This document shows positions 19,051 to 28,527 of a stretch of 64,000 nucleotides of DNA, in pieces. This DNA is from Arenibacter certesii DSM 19833. Its GTDB lineage: Bacteria > Bacteroidota > Bacteroidia > Flavobacteriales > Flavobacteriaceae. Numbering within the stretch: position 1 is the stretch's first letter; every line of letters begins with the position of its first letter. A program made the translations under genes and the position numbers. The DNA is taken from NCBI RefSeq assembly GCF_000429545.1, contig NZ_AUCB01000015.1, positions 1 to 64,000 of the forward strand. Reading direction: 5' to 3'. The notes under the pieces were generated by a model. That model ran no database searches and was not told where the DNA came from. It saw only the letters and a program-made list of their open reading frames with translations.

Positions 19051-20433
19051 CTATTTATCCTTTGCCATTTTATACCCTTCTATAGTGGTGTAATATTTTG
19101 CCAACATATTAGGTACTTCCCATTTTGGCAGCTGATCTTCTTTTAAATAGCGCAAATAATTTTGGGTCACCTGGGCGAAATGAGCCTCATGCCCAATTTT
19201 AAATTTTTGAGGAATGTTGATCCTCCAATACCCATCGCTTATTTTTTCCGATGTAGTTCCTGGATATAAAACTGCAATATTCCCCTGTAAAGCTGCTGTA
19301 ATGTCTGACTCAATATCTCCTTTTTCTTTTTGTTTGATATATAATGTTGGCTTATAATCTTCTTCTTCTCCCTGCTTTATTATAAGATCACTCTTTGTTC
19401 CTCTCATGATACTATAATGCGTATCCCCGGTACCTTCGGGAGCCTGGTAATTCCATATCACTGAAACTTTGGCATATTTCCCTTTAATCTTATAAATCAT
19501 CTCCCCATTGCAATACACCTTCAACTTATCTCCCGCGATATCCTTTTTAAGGTAATCGGGAAATGAATCCAAACCTGTAACCTTACTAAACTCTTCCAAT
19601 GACAGATCTGTAGCCCATCGTTTAGCACTGATCATTTCAATATCCGACTGGTTTATTATCTGTTCAGGAAAAAGCTCCCATTGCACCAGATCTACCAAAT
19701 GGGTAGTTACGTCCACAATTCCCTCCCCCTCCTCATTAACATCAAAAAACCAGGCAGGCCTTACCAAAGGCTCTCCTGATACATATTTAAAAAAGTGATG
19801 CACACTTTCCTTGCTAATAGCGGGCTCCTCACTACTCCCTTCCTTTATCTCTCCAAACACATTAGGCACGGCAGACAATAGACGTTGCATATCTGTAGTT
19901 ACCTCAAAGCGTTCAGTCATGATATCATAGATCAATACTCCTTTTTCTTCTGCTATTTTAAAAGCTTCCTCCAATTTTTGAAATCCCTCCGGATTTATAA
20001 CTAAGGGTTTATCGGCATATACATTTATACCCGCTTTTACTGCTTCAAGGATATAGTCTATTTTTTGGGAATTTTTTCCTGCTACTATCATTACATTCCC
20101 CGGTCTTTTGGCAATCATCTGTTCCAAATAGTCCTTCCCAAAAGAAGTTGCTACCTTCCAATGTGTAGGTGACTCAACTCTTGAATTATAAGATTCAATT
20201 TTATTTAGAAAGTCTTTTACCTCTGGCCCTTCAGGTGCAAAAACATAAATGGTAGAATCTACTTCCGGATACATGGTCTTTTGAACCAACGCTGCATGAA
20301 AATGCCCTGGATCTAAGGTCATTAAGGTTATTTGCGCATCCTCCTTCTGATTGTTTTTCATTTTTTTTGAACTTTCGGAACACGAGATACATAAAGAAAG
20401 TAAAAGTATGGTGGTTATTTTATTCATTATCAT
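19051..20433 (-). CDS. Exported lipoprotein Gfo/Idh/MocA-family oxidoreductase
   Basis: The 460-residue protein opens with a lipoprotein signal (NKITTILLLSLCISCSES). A Rossmann-type domain follows, with VMIVAGKNSQKIDYILEAVKAG and NVYADKPLVINPEGF, the DKP motif replacing the usual EKP. The larger C-terminal part contains VDVTTHLVDLVQW, the position of the conserved active-site His. It is of the Gfo/Idh/MocA superfamily, whose members oxidise or epimerise sugars with a tightly held NAD(P). Being exported, it must carry its cofactor with it. It follows a Tat-exported paralogue by 155 bp. Confidence 0.8.
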   Translation of the reverse strand: MIMNKITTILLLSLCISCSESSKKMKNNQKEDAQITLMTLDPGHFHAALVQKTMYPEVDSTIYVFAPEGPEVKDFLNKIESYNSRVESPTHWKVATSFGKDYLEQMIAKRPGNVMIVAGKNSQKIDYILEAVKAGINVYADKPLVINPEGFQKLEEAFKIAEEKGVLIYDIMTERFEVTTDMQRLLSAVPNVFGEIKEGSSEEPAISKESVHHFFKYVSGEPLVRPAWFFDVNEEGEGIVDVTTHLVDLVQWELFPEQIINQSDIEMISAKRWATDLSLEEFSKVTGLDSFPDYLKKDIAGDKLKVYCNGEMIYKIKGKYAKVSVIWNYQAPEGTGDTHYSIMRGTKSDLIIKQGEEEDYKPTLYIKQKEKGDIESDITAALQGNIAVLYPGTTSEKISDGYWRINIPQKFKIGHEAHFAQVTQNYLRYLKEDQLPKWEVPNMLAKYYTTIEGYKMAKDK

Positions 20434-20561
20434 CCACTTATTAACGACTCTAATTTAACATTTTATTGATTAATAGCCTTCTAAATCAATGGGCTCTACT
20501 ATCTTTCATTTTACTTAACCCACTAACAGTTATTCTATTGACCGTCTATCACAGAACGATC

Positions 20562-20569
20562 AATCGATT
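20562..20569. promoter_or_regulatory. AATCGATT palindrome, possible operator
   Basis: A perfect CG-centred 8-bp palindrome lies between the two oxidoreductase genes, 129 bp before the start of the downstream one. It resembles the half site of the operator at 28355-28366, but an 8-mer like this is expected by chance in a window of this size. Confidence 0.2.
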
Positions 20570-20588
20570 CTAAAATAGTTTAAAGTCC

Positions 20589-21965
20589 CTAAACCTTAAC
20601 ATAATTGGTACCATAAGGTGCTCTTTGCTCTCTTTGCAGTAACGCATTGGCTTCATCATCATTGATAAACATTTCTTTTTCATTGTCCCATTCCAGTTTT
20701 CTATCAAATTGCATGGCGATGTCACTGATTAAACAGATTACGCAGGCTTTATGTCCTTTTTCAACTGGTGAAATTGGAGCTTTTCTAGACTTGATACAAT
20801 CCAGCCAATTCCCGTGTTGGTCGTCTATTTTATATAAATGAGTTTCGTTCGCGCCAATCACCGATTCTAAAATCTTTGGATCGGATGCGTTTAAAGCCTT
20901 ACTGCTCTTTTCTTTATCCACAGGGTCTGATGCGGAGGCCTGATATGATCCACGAGATACAAATATCCAACCATCTTCACCAATATATTTTATCCCATTA
21001 GGATATCCACCACTGGTATAGACCGTAATATCATTGTCGTATTGATGTTTTACAAAAAAATCGCCGTGAACATTCCAGAGACCCGATTTTGGAAATTCTG
21101 CCAAGGCCTCTACAGAAATAGGACCGGAAAGTTCCGTATTCATTCCCCATGCTGCTGAATCGTAATGGTGTTGTCCCCAACCAGTAATCATCCCTGCTCC
21201 ATAGCTTCTAAGTCTAAGCCATCCAGGGCGACCATAACCCTGTTGTGGGTGCACGCCGATCTCTGTATAAGGCACTTCTGGCGTTGACCCCAACCACATG
21301 TCAAAATTTAAATTGTTAGGAACTGGCATTGCAGCGGCTTCTGGTCCTGAAGGGTCTCCAGGGAGTCCAACTTTCACAGTATGCAATTTCCCAATCCTAC
21401 CATTCCTAACCAATTCTGCAGCAATCCTAAATTGCGGCATTGCCCTTTGTTGGGTCCCCACTTGAAGAATAGCTCCTGTTTTCTGTATTACTTCTCGTAG
21501 CTGCTGTCCCTCTCTAACCGTTAGAGATGTAGGTTTTTGTAGGTAGATATCCTTCCCTGCCAAAGCGGCCTCCATTGCGGGTTGGGAATGCCAATGATCA
21601 GGAGTACTTATCACTACGGCATCTATGTCCTTGTTAAGGAGCATTTCACGATAATCATCATAAACCTTGGTATTCACATAGTTGTCTTTCCCTGTTTTCT
21701 CTTTGTAGAATTTATCTACCAACACTTTGGCATCGGCAGCTCTATTGGCATCTACATCACACACCCCTACAAAACGAGTCTGATCATAACGGATGGTATC
21801 ACGGATATCATGGTCCCGTGCTATTCTTCCACAACCAATCTGCCCTATATTTATCATGTTACTCGGAGCATTTTTCCCGAATACACTAGCCGGCACAATT
21901 GTTGGGAAGGCTATTGCAGCAGCAGTACCCAACGATGTTTTTTTAATAAAATTTCTTCTTTGCAT
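20589..21965 (-). CDS. Tat-exported Gfo/Idh/MocA-family oxidoreductase
   Basis: The 458-residue protein begins MQRRNFIKKTSLGTAAAIAF, a twin-arginine signal, meaning it is folded with cofactor before export to the periplasm. IGQIGCGRIARDHD is the dinucleotide loop, VVISTPDHWH and LQKPTSLTVREG are the substrate-side and (E/Q)KP motifs, and GWGQHHYDSAAWG holds likely catalytic His residues. Members of this group oxidise sugars, often at C3, in the periplasm. It lies 6 bp after the DUF6807 lipoprotein gene and is part of the SusCD-TRAP run. Confidence 0.87.
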   Translation of the reverse strand: MQRRNFIKKTSLGTAAAIAFPTIVPASVFGKNAPSNMINIGQIGCGRIARDHDIRDTIRYDQTRFVGVCDVDANRAADAKVLVDKFYKEKTGKDNYVNTKVYDDYREMLLNKDIDAVVISTPDHWHSQPAMEAALAGKDIYLQKPTSLTVREGQQLREVIQKTGAILQVGTQQRAMPQFRIAAELVRNGRIGKLHTVKVGLPGDPSGPEAAAMPVPNNLNFDMWLGSTPEVPYTEIGVHPQQGYGRPGWLRLRSYGAGMITGWGQHHYDSAAWGMNTELSGPISVEALAEFPKSGLWNVHGDFFVKHQYDNDITVYTSGGYPNGIKYIGEDGWIFVSRGSYQASASDPVDKEKSSKALNASDPKILESVIGANETHLYKIDDQHGNWLDCIKSRKAPISPVEKGHKACVICLISDIAMQFDRKLEWDNEKEMFINDDEANALLQREQRAPYGTNYVKV

Positions 21966-21971
21966 CTGTAT

Positions 21972-23213
21972 TTATAATTTAGTTTTAGTTAGTTTAATTT
22001 GTGGCGGATTCGCAAAGGATTGCCAATACCCTTCTGCTTCTTCTTTGGTCAGTTTCCCTTCAAAGACCACCATTCTATATTTTAACTGATATTCTTTATT
22101 GGGTTCTATCTGCCATTCTTCATGACGAATAGGAGAAAACTCAAAAAACATATCACCTCTACCCCCGTTACCATCAATAGGCCAAACCCGCATTGGTTCT
22201 GGGTGCGCCTTATTTTCCGGATAGCTTAAAAATAAAATACCATTGGTTCCGTTGCCATCAGCAGTTTCCCCGGATACCATACACCAACGTGCATTGGTCC
22301 CGTCCGCTGTAAGTCGGTCATTGCCCTCTGAAGTAAGTACGGTGCAATTGTCCTTATGCCAACGTTCCGTAAAACGCATCCCTAATCCACCACCATAACG
22401 ATAAGCTTCAAATAGAATCCCGGATTGCAGAGGCGTATTAAAAGTTGTAGTATAATCTACCATATATCGATCAGGCCTACCTAAATCCCACACCTTAACC
22501 TGCAGATCCTCGTTCAAGGCAATGCGTTTATCATCTTCGGTAGCTTTTAAGTTAATGTGCTCTTGATGCGCATTGAAGCCACCGTAAACTGCTCCTGAAA
22601 AAGCATTATTAAATTCTTTAAAATGCACGGTCCCTTGACCATCCCCTAAATTCCAAAAATCTACCTGCTCCCCCTCTATCTGTGTGCGCGTCCAGGGCCC
22701 CCATATACCATAATGGTGGTAATGGTCTTCTGGTTGAATTCTAGTAAGGGTATCCCCGGATGGGGAAAGCAAAGGGTGAATATATCCTGATTTTCCAAAG
22801 AGGGAATCTATTCCTTTTGGAGCATAGGTCATTCCGTATCTATAGGTAAGCACTGGCACGGATTCTTTTTCTAATTTAAGATCTCCATTACTTTGGCTCA
22901 TGGTTATTCCCGAAAGGTCCCCGTTCCTAGCCTCGCCTTTTTCAAGTTTATAGTTCCCCGTGTTTTCTGGTGAATGTACAAACCACAATTTATTCTGACT
23001 TGAATCAATCTGAACAGGAATTTTCATTTTCTCATAGGATAGCATCAGTTCTCCGGGGTTATCCAAATTAACATTGTCAAAATTTTCCAATTCCACTTCT
23101 ATAGGCAAGGCTTGGACTATCCTATCATTATCGGCTACTGTAAAAAGGTATCCTCCGTTATCATTACAGGATAGGGCAATAATCATAAAACAACCAAGGA
23201 AGATATATTTCAT
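21972..23213 (-). CDS. DUF6807 (PmoA-like) family lipoprotein
   Basis: The 413-residue protein has a lipobox signal (FMIIALSCNDN). The conserved core contains HHYHHYGIWGPW, a His-rich motif, DFWNLGDGQG, AHQEHINL and RYGGGLGMRFTERWHKDN. This matches the family often called methane oxygenase PmoA, a misleading name, now DUF6807. Its biochemical role is not established to my knowledge. Family members are frequent beside SusCD, Gfo/Idh and ThuA genes in Bacteroidota and Planctomycetes, which suggests a part in sugar processing. It sits 42 bp after SusD. Confidence 0.8.
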   Translation of the reverse strand: MKYIFLGCFMIIALSCNDNGGYLFTVADNDRIVQALPIEVELENFDNVNLDNPGELMLSYEKMKIPVQIDSSQNKLWFVHSPENTGNYKLEKGEARNGDLSGITMSQSNGDLKLEKESVPVLTYRYGMTYAPKGIDSLFGKSGYIHPLLSPSGDTLTRIQPEDHYHHYGIWGPWTRTQIEGEQVDFWNLGDGQGTVHFKEFNNAFSGAVYGGFNAHQEHINLKATEDDKRIALNEDLQVKVWDLGRPDRYMVDYTTTFNTPLQSGILFEAYRYGGGLGMRFTERWHKDNCTVLTSEGNDRLTADGTNARWCMVSGETADGNGTNGILFLSYPENKAHPEPMRVWPIDGNGGRGDMFFEFSPIRHEEWQIEPNKEYQLKYRMVVFEGKLTKEEAEGYWQSFANPPQIKLTKTKL

Positions 23214-23255
23214 TTGTTTAGGTTTGTGTGATCGAATTTAAGAAAAAGCCGTTAA

Positions 23256-25106
23256 TTATTGTTGCTCCGGAATAGTTGTCAGCGGCGGAATATTATTTTC
23301 CGCTCCTGGATATCCTATATTTTGGTTTATTATTCCTTGGGTATTAGCATTGATTGCGGAGGCGGGAATAGGCCAAAGTACGTGATATGGACTCATTGTA
23401 TACTCATCACCGTGAATTGTTTTCACTCCTTTATTATAAAAATCTGTAACCTCCATAATTCTATCATACCAAAAATTACTGGTGGAGAAATTATCCAAAG
23501 TATAGGTTTTACCATTATATGCTGTTTTTCCTGTTTTCGCAAAAATGTAAGCAATACGCGTCAGTTCTGTTTTCCTTCCCTCTTCGTAATACAATTCCCG
23601 AGCACGCTCATCCAAAATATAGGAAATGTTTACATCTGCAGCAGTAATCTCATCGGCCTCTGCTCTTCTTCTCACCACATTAATATCTTCTGCAGCAGCC
23701 CCTAAATTACCTTTCCAGAAGTACGCCTCAGCCCGCAGCAAATACGTCTCAGCTATCCGGTAAACGTACCAATCACCATGACCTCCCTGCGGTTTAACAT
23801 TAAGAGGGTCTGGAACAAAAAACTTATAATGCGGAAAGCCATACCAATTTCTGATTGTATCTGAACAAAGTGCGGTGCCATCGGGCAAATACAACTCTAA
23901 ATTCTTTCCATAATATGAATTTCCGGAGCTTTGCAAACTAGGGGCATTGTAAACCAAATCTTCCATATCGTACCAGTTACCCACCTTATGACGTTGATCG
24001 TTATTTGAATTTTTCCAAATGGCCTTGGTACTATAATGTGTACCTCTATTTCTACCAATTCCCCGGCCTATTGTAGTAACTTGATCTATATGAATTCCTG
24101 GAGTATCAGACATGCCATTCTGACCGTCTGGGGTATTGATAAAACGCCACCATAAAGGCACTGCTTGCCTTTGAATACTTGTGCCGCCATTATAGTCGCC
24201 ATTGTCCTCATAGCCTAACCTATCTACCACAATCAATATTCCCTCTGTATTCCCCGGGATACTTTTGTTCTCTACTCGGTGCAAATCCCAAGTAACATCT
24301 TTCTCCGGCTTAGCGGCGTCAATACCAAATCTATTAGTGACAAGAGAATGTGTACCTCCATTTATTATTTGTGTGGATGAGGCTATAGCCGCGTCAAAGT
24401 CGCCCAAAGCAAGATTAACTTTGGTTAATAGATGCAATACCGCATCCTTATTGACATCCCCGTTATTGGCTACTGCATTTACCATGGGAACTGCCATATT
24501 TAAATCTTCTTGCATTTTTCTTAAAATAGTTTCCCTGCTGGTGGATACAAAATTTAATCGAGGGGTTGTAATCTCCTCCAGTATCAGCGGGATATCTCCA
24601 AATTGTTGTGTTAACCTATAATACCTATATGCCCTGTGAAAAATGGCACGCCCTAAAATATCATTTTTCTGGGCATCACTTTCAAATTCAGCATCATCCA
24701 ATCTTCCAATTATAGTATTTGCATATTTAATGCCTTTATAGAATTCCTCCCAAAACCAACCAATTCTATTTGCGTCCGCACTATTGAGTCTGGCATCGGG
24801 CAAAATCAATAAATTTAAGTCCTGGGCAGGACCTGATTTATCAGTTGTACCTTCTACAGCGACTTCAGAAAAGATATTCTCCGTAATCATAGGTGCACCA
24901 TCTCCGTAGAATTCGGCTCTTAAGTTTCTCATGGCCTGAGACAAAAGACTGTTTAATCCCTCTGGTGTATTCAGGGCATTACTCGGTGTAAAAAAAGATT
25001 GCGGTTCTGCATCCAAAAATTCTTCCTCACAACCAATAAAGGTCATGGAAACAATAATGGCAAAGCCCATGAAGACTTTTCGAAAGTTATATATTATATT
25101 TCTCAT
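23256..25106 (-). CDS. RagB/SusD-family nutrient-binding lipoprotein
   Basis: The 616-residue protein has a signal ending IGCEEEFLDAEPQSFFTP, the typical SusD lipoprotein start with the E-FLD-P motif. A TPR-like N-terminal half includes ILGRAIFHRAYRYYRLTQQFGDIPLI, and the C-terminal part has YRIAETYLLRAEAYFWKGN and ELYYEEGRKTELTR. It is the surface lid that binds ligand over the SusC channel encoded 16 bp upstream. The ligand should be the glycoside or uronate-containing compound handled by the following genes. Confidence 0.95.
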   Translation of the reverse strand: MRNIIYNFRKVFMGFAIIVSMTFIGCEEEFLDAEPQSFFTPSNALNTPEGLNSLLSQAMRNLRAEFYGDGAPMITENIFSEVAVEGTTDKSGPAQDLNLLILPDARLNSADANRIGWFWEEFYKGIKYANTIIGRLDDAEFESDAQKNDILGRAIFHRAYRYYRLTQQFGDIPLILEEITTPRLNFVSTSRETILRKMQEDLNMAVPMVNAVANNGDVNKDAVLHLLTKVNLALGDFDAAIASSTQIINGGTHSLVTNRFGIDAAKPEKDVTWDLHRVENKSIPGNTEGILIVVDRLGYEDNGDYNGGTSIQRQAVPLWWRFINTPDGQNGMSDTPGIHIDQVTTIGRGIGRNRGTHYSTKAIWKNSNNDQRHKVGNWYDMEDLVYNAPSLQSSGNSYYGKNLELYLPDGTALCSDTIRNWYGFPHYKFFVPDPLNVKPQGGHGDWYVYRIAETYLLRAEAYFWKGNLGAAAEDINVVRRRAEADEITAADVNISYILDERARELYYEEGRKTELTRIAYIFAKTGKTAYNGKTYTLDNFSTSNFWYDRIMEVTDFYNKGVKTIHGDEYTMSPYHVLWPIPASAINANTQGIINQNIGYPGAENNIPPLTTIPEQQ

Positions 25107-25122
25107 CGCTAAAATTTTATTA

Positions 25123-28100
25123 TTAAAGACTTAAATCTATTCCGAATGTGAAAAACCTCGGCGTAGGTAAACTTGGATCGGTTGACCCATTGGAATTTCT
25201 TCCATCTATATTGGTAGGCTCTGGATCATAAAAGTCCCAATGTGGTGCATAAACCGCAATATTCCTAGCATTTGCATAAACCCGTAAGCTCTGCAGGGAC
25301 AACTTTTCTAGAATTGGTTTTGGAAATCTATACGCCACAGTAATATTACTTAACCTAATAAAAGAAGCATCTCTCCAAATAGCAAAATTGGAACCACCAT
25401 CGCTTGAAAACAATCTGGCATAATCGTTTATTGGATTATCAGGTGTCCAGTAAGGAGTTTGAACAGAATTAGTCCTATCTATAAACCCATTTCTGTTTTT
25501 AGCTTCATTAAAAACTCTTTTTTGACCCCAATTGGAATATACCTCAAAGGAAAAATCAATATTCTTTAGCAGCGTAAATTTATTGGACATTGCCCAACTG
25601 AATCGCGGTGACCTATGCCCTTGGAAAACGTTATCATCCACGGTAAAATCCCCACTATTATCTACGTCTCTTATTTTCCAGTCACCTGGGAAAACACCAT
25701 ACTCTGCAGCTTGCGCAGCTTCATTGATTTGCCAAATTCCAATTGCTTCCTGTCCCCAAATAACGTCGGAGGCTTGTCCTATAAAACGCTGATTTGTAAT
25801 ATCATCCAACTCCTTCCCATCTTCACCAATATCGCCATATAGTTTCCTTATTTTATTTCTGTTCAATGAGAAATTAAAACTGGTGTTCCATACAAAATTT
25901 TCCCTATTGTAATTTTGGGTCGTTAATGTAAATTCTAGACCTTTATTTTCTATTTCCCCAAGATTTGTTACTACATTATTAAAACCAATAATATTTGGCA
26001 ATTGTCTCGTAACAATTAAATCGTTGGTGATATTTTGATACGCTTCAATAGAACCTTCAAAAACGCCGTTAGCCAAACTAAAGTCCAATCCAAGATTGGT
26101 CGCTTTTGTTCGCTCCCATCTCAACTCCGTGTTTTCTTGGGTCTGATTATCAAATGTTGGGACAGTAATAACATTTCCTCCAGCGTCAACATTTAAATAT
26201 TTGTCAGCACCAAGTCGCGATAAAGCGGTAAACCTACCAATATCCCTATTTCCATTTTCTCCATAAGACAATCTAAATTTTAAGAAATCCACAAATTCGG
26301 AATTAAAGAAAGATTCATTGGAAATGGTCCAAGCTGCAGCTACCGAAGGGAAATATGCTCTTTTATTATTGGCGCCAAAAGCAGAGTAACCATCCCTACG
26401 AGTGGTTAAAGTTAAGAGATAGCGGGAATCATAATTATAATTTAACCTTGTCATTATGGCATCACCTGTACTTGTTACATCTTCACTGTCCACTGTTTGC
26501 ACAGTGCCAAGCTCCAATGCACTATACCCCAGTGCATCGCTAGGCTCAAAGGTATTTGCCTTAGCACGGGTAAAGTAACTCTGGTACTTCTCGCCATATA
26601 CTAGTAACATTACATTAAAAGAATGCTTATCTATCGACTTTTCCCAACGTAGAATGTTATCTAATTGCCATTCATTTATTTTGGTCGTTTGCCTTTCAGC
26701 CGAACCTACTACATTTGCGGGACTGGAGGCAGAAGCGTGGTTGTAATATTCTTGAAACTCCAAACGATTGGTGTATCCTATTTCATAAGAAAACCCCAAA
26801 GGCAACTCTAATTTTGCATAAACTCTGGAATTAAAGGTATGATCTAAGTCTATCCGATCGTTAAATTTTTGGCCTAAAAATGCGTTAACAGCACCCGCAC
26901 CATTATCATCCTGTGGACTTAAGCGGATATTGCCCTTATCATCAAATTCTGAACCCCATGGTGAAGACCTTTCAATTTGAATACGGTCTGCTGCAATGAA
27001 ACCTTCATCGCGTTTCGCAAACTGGGTATTCATTCCAACGGTTAACCAATCTGTAATTTTGGCATCTAAGTTTAATCGCGATCGTAAAGCCTCAAATTTT
27101 TCCCCATTAACAATACCTTCATTAGAGGTTCGCCCAATAGACCAATAGTAGTTTAACCCTCCGTTCCGCCCAGAGATACTAGTATTTATATCATTACGAA
27201 AACCAGTCTGCATTATCCTGTCGTACCAGTTAATACTTTTCCCCTCTAAATAATTCTGTATTTCCACATCTTGAAATCCAATTCTATTCAGCCAGGCCCT
27301 AGTGGGATCACCCGCAGAACCGTCATAGGCTAACCACTGATCCAAGGTTACACCAGATGGCAAATTGTTAGGATTATTATATCTTCCTGGATTATCTATC
27401 GTATTCTGGGGATTTATACTTTTAAAAACCTCAGTTCTCCAACTTGCATATCCCTGAGCATCATAAGGTCTTTCCTTATAGGCATCCGTTGCCAACCCCA
27501 CACTCGTATTTATGTTAATGGTTGGTTTATCACTAGTACCTCTTTTTGTGGTTACCAAAATTACCCCACTAGCTCCCCTTGCTCCATAAACCGCCGCAGA
27601 ACTTGCATCTTTCATTACGTCAAGCTTATCAATATCCGATGGCGCTATATCGGATAAATCTCCATTATAAATCATCCCGTCCACTACAATTAATGGACTG
27701 GAACCGGCAGAAAGGCTGTTGTTACCACGTATCCTAATCTGACTTGTACCTTTTGGAGAGGAAGACAACCCTATACTCAGTCCAGCTACATTACCGCGCA
27801 ACACATCAGTTACAGAGTTAGTGGACTGATCGGAGAGTGTAGCCGCATCCACCTGTGAAATGGCGCCAGTAAGATCCTTCTTTCTTACTGCACCATATCC
27901 CACTAAAACAACCTCATCCAAGGTAGATGCGGTAGAATGCATAATAACCTTAATCTCAGATTTGCCATTTATTGGTATTTCTTGGGTTTCGAAGCCTATA
28001 TAACTAATAGTTAAAGTGGCATTTCTATTTGCCACCTCAAAGCTAAAATTACCATCAAAATCAGCTACTACACCATTGGAAGTGTTATTTTCAATAATTG

Positions 28101-28251
28101 ATGCTCCTGAAAGAGGCACACCAGATTCATCCACTACAGAACCTGAAACCATAAAACCATCTTGCCCTAAAACGGACATTGAAAATAGTGTACACAGCAG
28201 TGTCGTAATAATTAGGGGCCTGCACCTAACTTTTTTTAATAAATTTCTCAT
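25123..28251 (-). CDS. SusC/RagA-family TonB-dependent outer-membrane transporter
   Basis: The 1042-residue protein has a signal peptide (to about residue 30), a carboxypeptidase-regulatory-like domain (VSGSVVDESGVPLSGASI to about 108) and a TonB-box/plug start at DEVVLVGYGAVRKKDLTGAIS. SPLIVVDGMIYNGDLSDIAPSDIDKLDVMKDASSAAVYG is the SusC plug signature, given here only as its position around 195-235. A 22-strand barrel follows and ends LSL. It imports the ligand captured by SusD. Its promoter region carries a LacI-type operator, so it is probably controlled by the divergent regulator. Confidence 0.97.
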   Translation of the reverse strand: MRNLLKKVRCRPLIITTLLCTLFSMSVLGQDGFMVSGSVVDESGVPLSGASIIENNTSNGVVADFDGNFSFEVANRNATLTISYIGFETQEIPINGKSEIKVIMHSTASTLDEVVLVGYGAVRKKDLTGAISQVDAATLSDQSTNSVTDVLRGNVAGLSIGLSSSPKGTSQIRIRGNNSLSAGSSPLIVVDGMIYNGDLSDIAPSDIDKLDVMKDASSAAVYGARGASGVILVTTKRGTSDKPTININTSVGLATDAYKERPYDAQGYASWRTEVFKSINPQNTIDNPGRYNNPNNLPSGVTLDQWLAYDGSAGDPTRAWLNRIGFQDVEIQNYLEGKSINWYDRIMQTGFRNDINTSISGRNGGLNYYWSIGRTSNEGIVNGEKFEALRSRLNLDAKITDWLTVGMNTQFAKRDEGFIAADRIQIERSSPWGSEFDDKGNIRLSPQDDNGAGAVNAFLGQKFNDRIDLDHTFNSRVYAKLELPLGFSYEIGYTNRLEFQEYYNHASASSPANVVGSAERQTTKINEWQLDNILRWEKSIDKHSFNVMLLVYGEKYQSYFTRAKANTFEPSDALGYSALELGTVQTVDSEDVTSTGDAIMTRLNYNYDSRYLLTLTTRRDGYSAFGANNKRAYFPSVAAAWTISNESFFNSEFVDFLKFRLSYGENGNRDIGRFTALSRLGADKYLNVDAGGNVITVPTFDNQTQENTELRWERTKATNLGLDFSLANGVFEGSIEAYQNITNDLIVTRQLPNIIGFNNVVTNLGEIENKGLEFTLTTQNYNRENFVWNTSFNFSLNRNKIRKLYGDIGEDGKELDDITNQRFIGQASDVIWGQEAIGIWQINEAAQAAEYGVFPGDWKIRDVDNSGDFTVDDNVFQGHRSPRFSWAMSNKFTLLKNIDFSFEVYSNWGQKRVFNEAKNRNGFIDRTNSVQTPYWTPDNPINDYARLFSSDGGSNFAIWRDASFIRLSNITVAYRFPKPILEKLSLQSLRVYANARNIAVYAPHWDFYDPEPTNIDGRNSNGSTDPSLPTPRFFTFGIDLSL

Positions 28252-28327
28252 ATATAAATGTTTAAAGTTGGTTGGTTATTGATATGTAGTTAGTCCATGA
28301 TGGGTCAAATCATACTTGCATACTAAA

Positions 28328-28358
28328 CAAATCTAATTAATCGCACCCTAATACGCAA
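28328..28358 (-). promoter_or_regulatory. Promoter of the SusC-SusD-TRAP run
   Basis: On the minus strand TTG (28358-28356) and TAGATTTG (28335-28328) fit the Bacteroidota -33 and -7 boxes with a 20-nt spacer, 77 bp before the susC start. The -33 box lies inside the palindrome at 28355-28366, so a repressor bound there would block the promoter. Confidence 0.6.
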
Positions 28359-28366
28359 CCGATTGC
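28355..28366. promoter_or_regulatory. LacI-type operator between susC and lacI
   Basis: GCAACCGATTGC is a 12-bp palindrome with one mismatched pair and a central CG. It sits in the divergent region between susC (minus) and the LacI gene (plus) and overlaps the -33 box of susC. Autoregulation plus repression of the transport run is the natural reading. Confidence 0.6.
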
Positions 28367-28527
28367 TCACAATAACTTATATAATTTAACCAATAAATCA
28401 ATTATTACTAATAAAAATGGCGATGTATTCGCATATTACAATATATTTTCCTTAAAATTTACTCACAACTTTATTAAATACATATAATTGCGTAATATTG
28501 TTTCGGGGATTATGCAACAAAAACCAC

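Noticed and set aside
21972-23213. Particulate methane monooxygenase subunit (PmoA)
   Set aside because: The family's old name suggests this, but the protein is a soluble-type lipoprotein without the membrane helices of PmoA and belongs to DUF6807.
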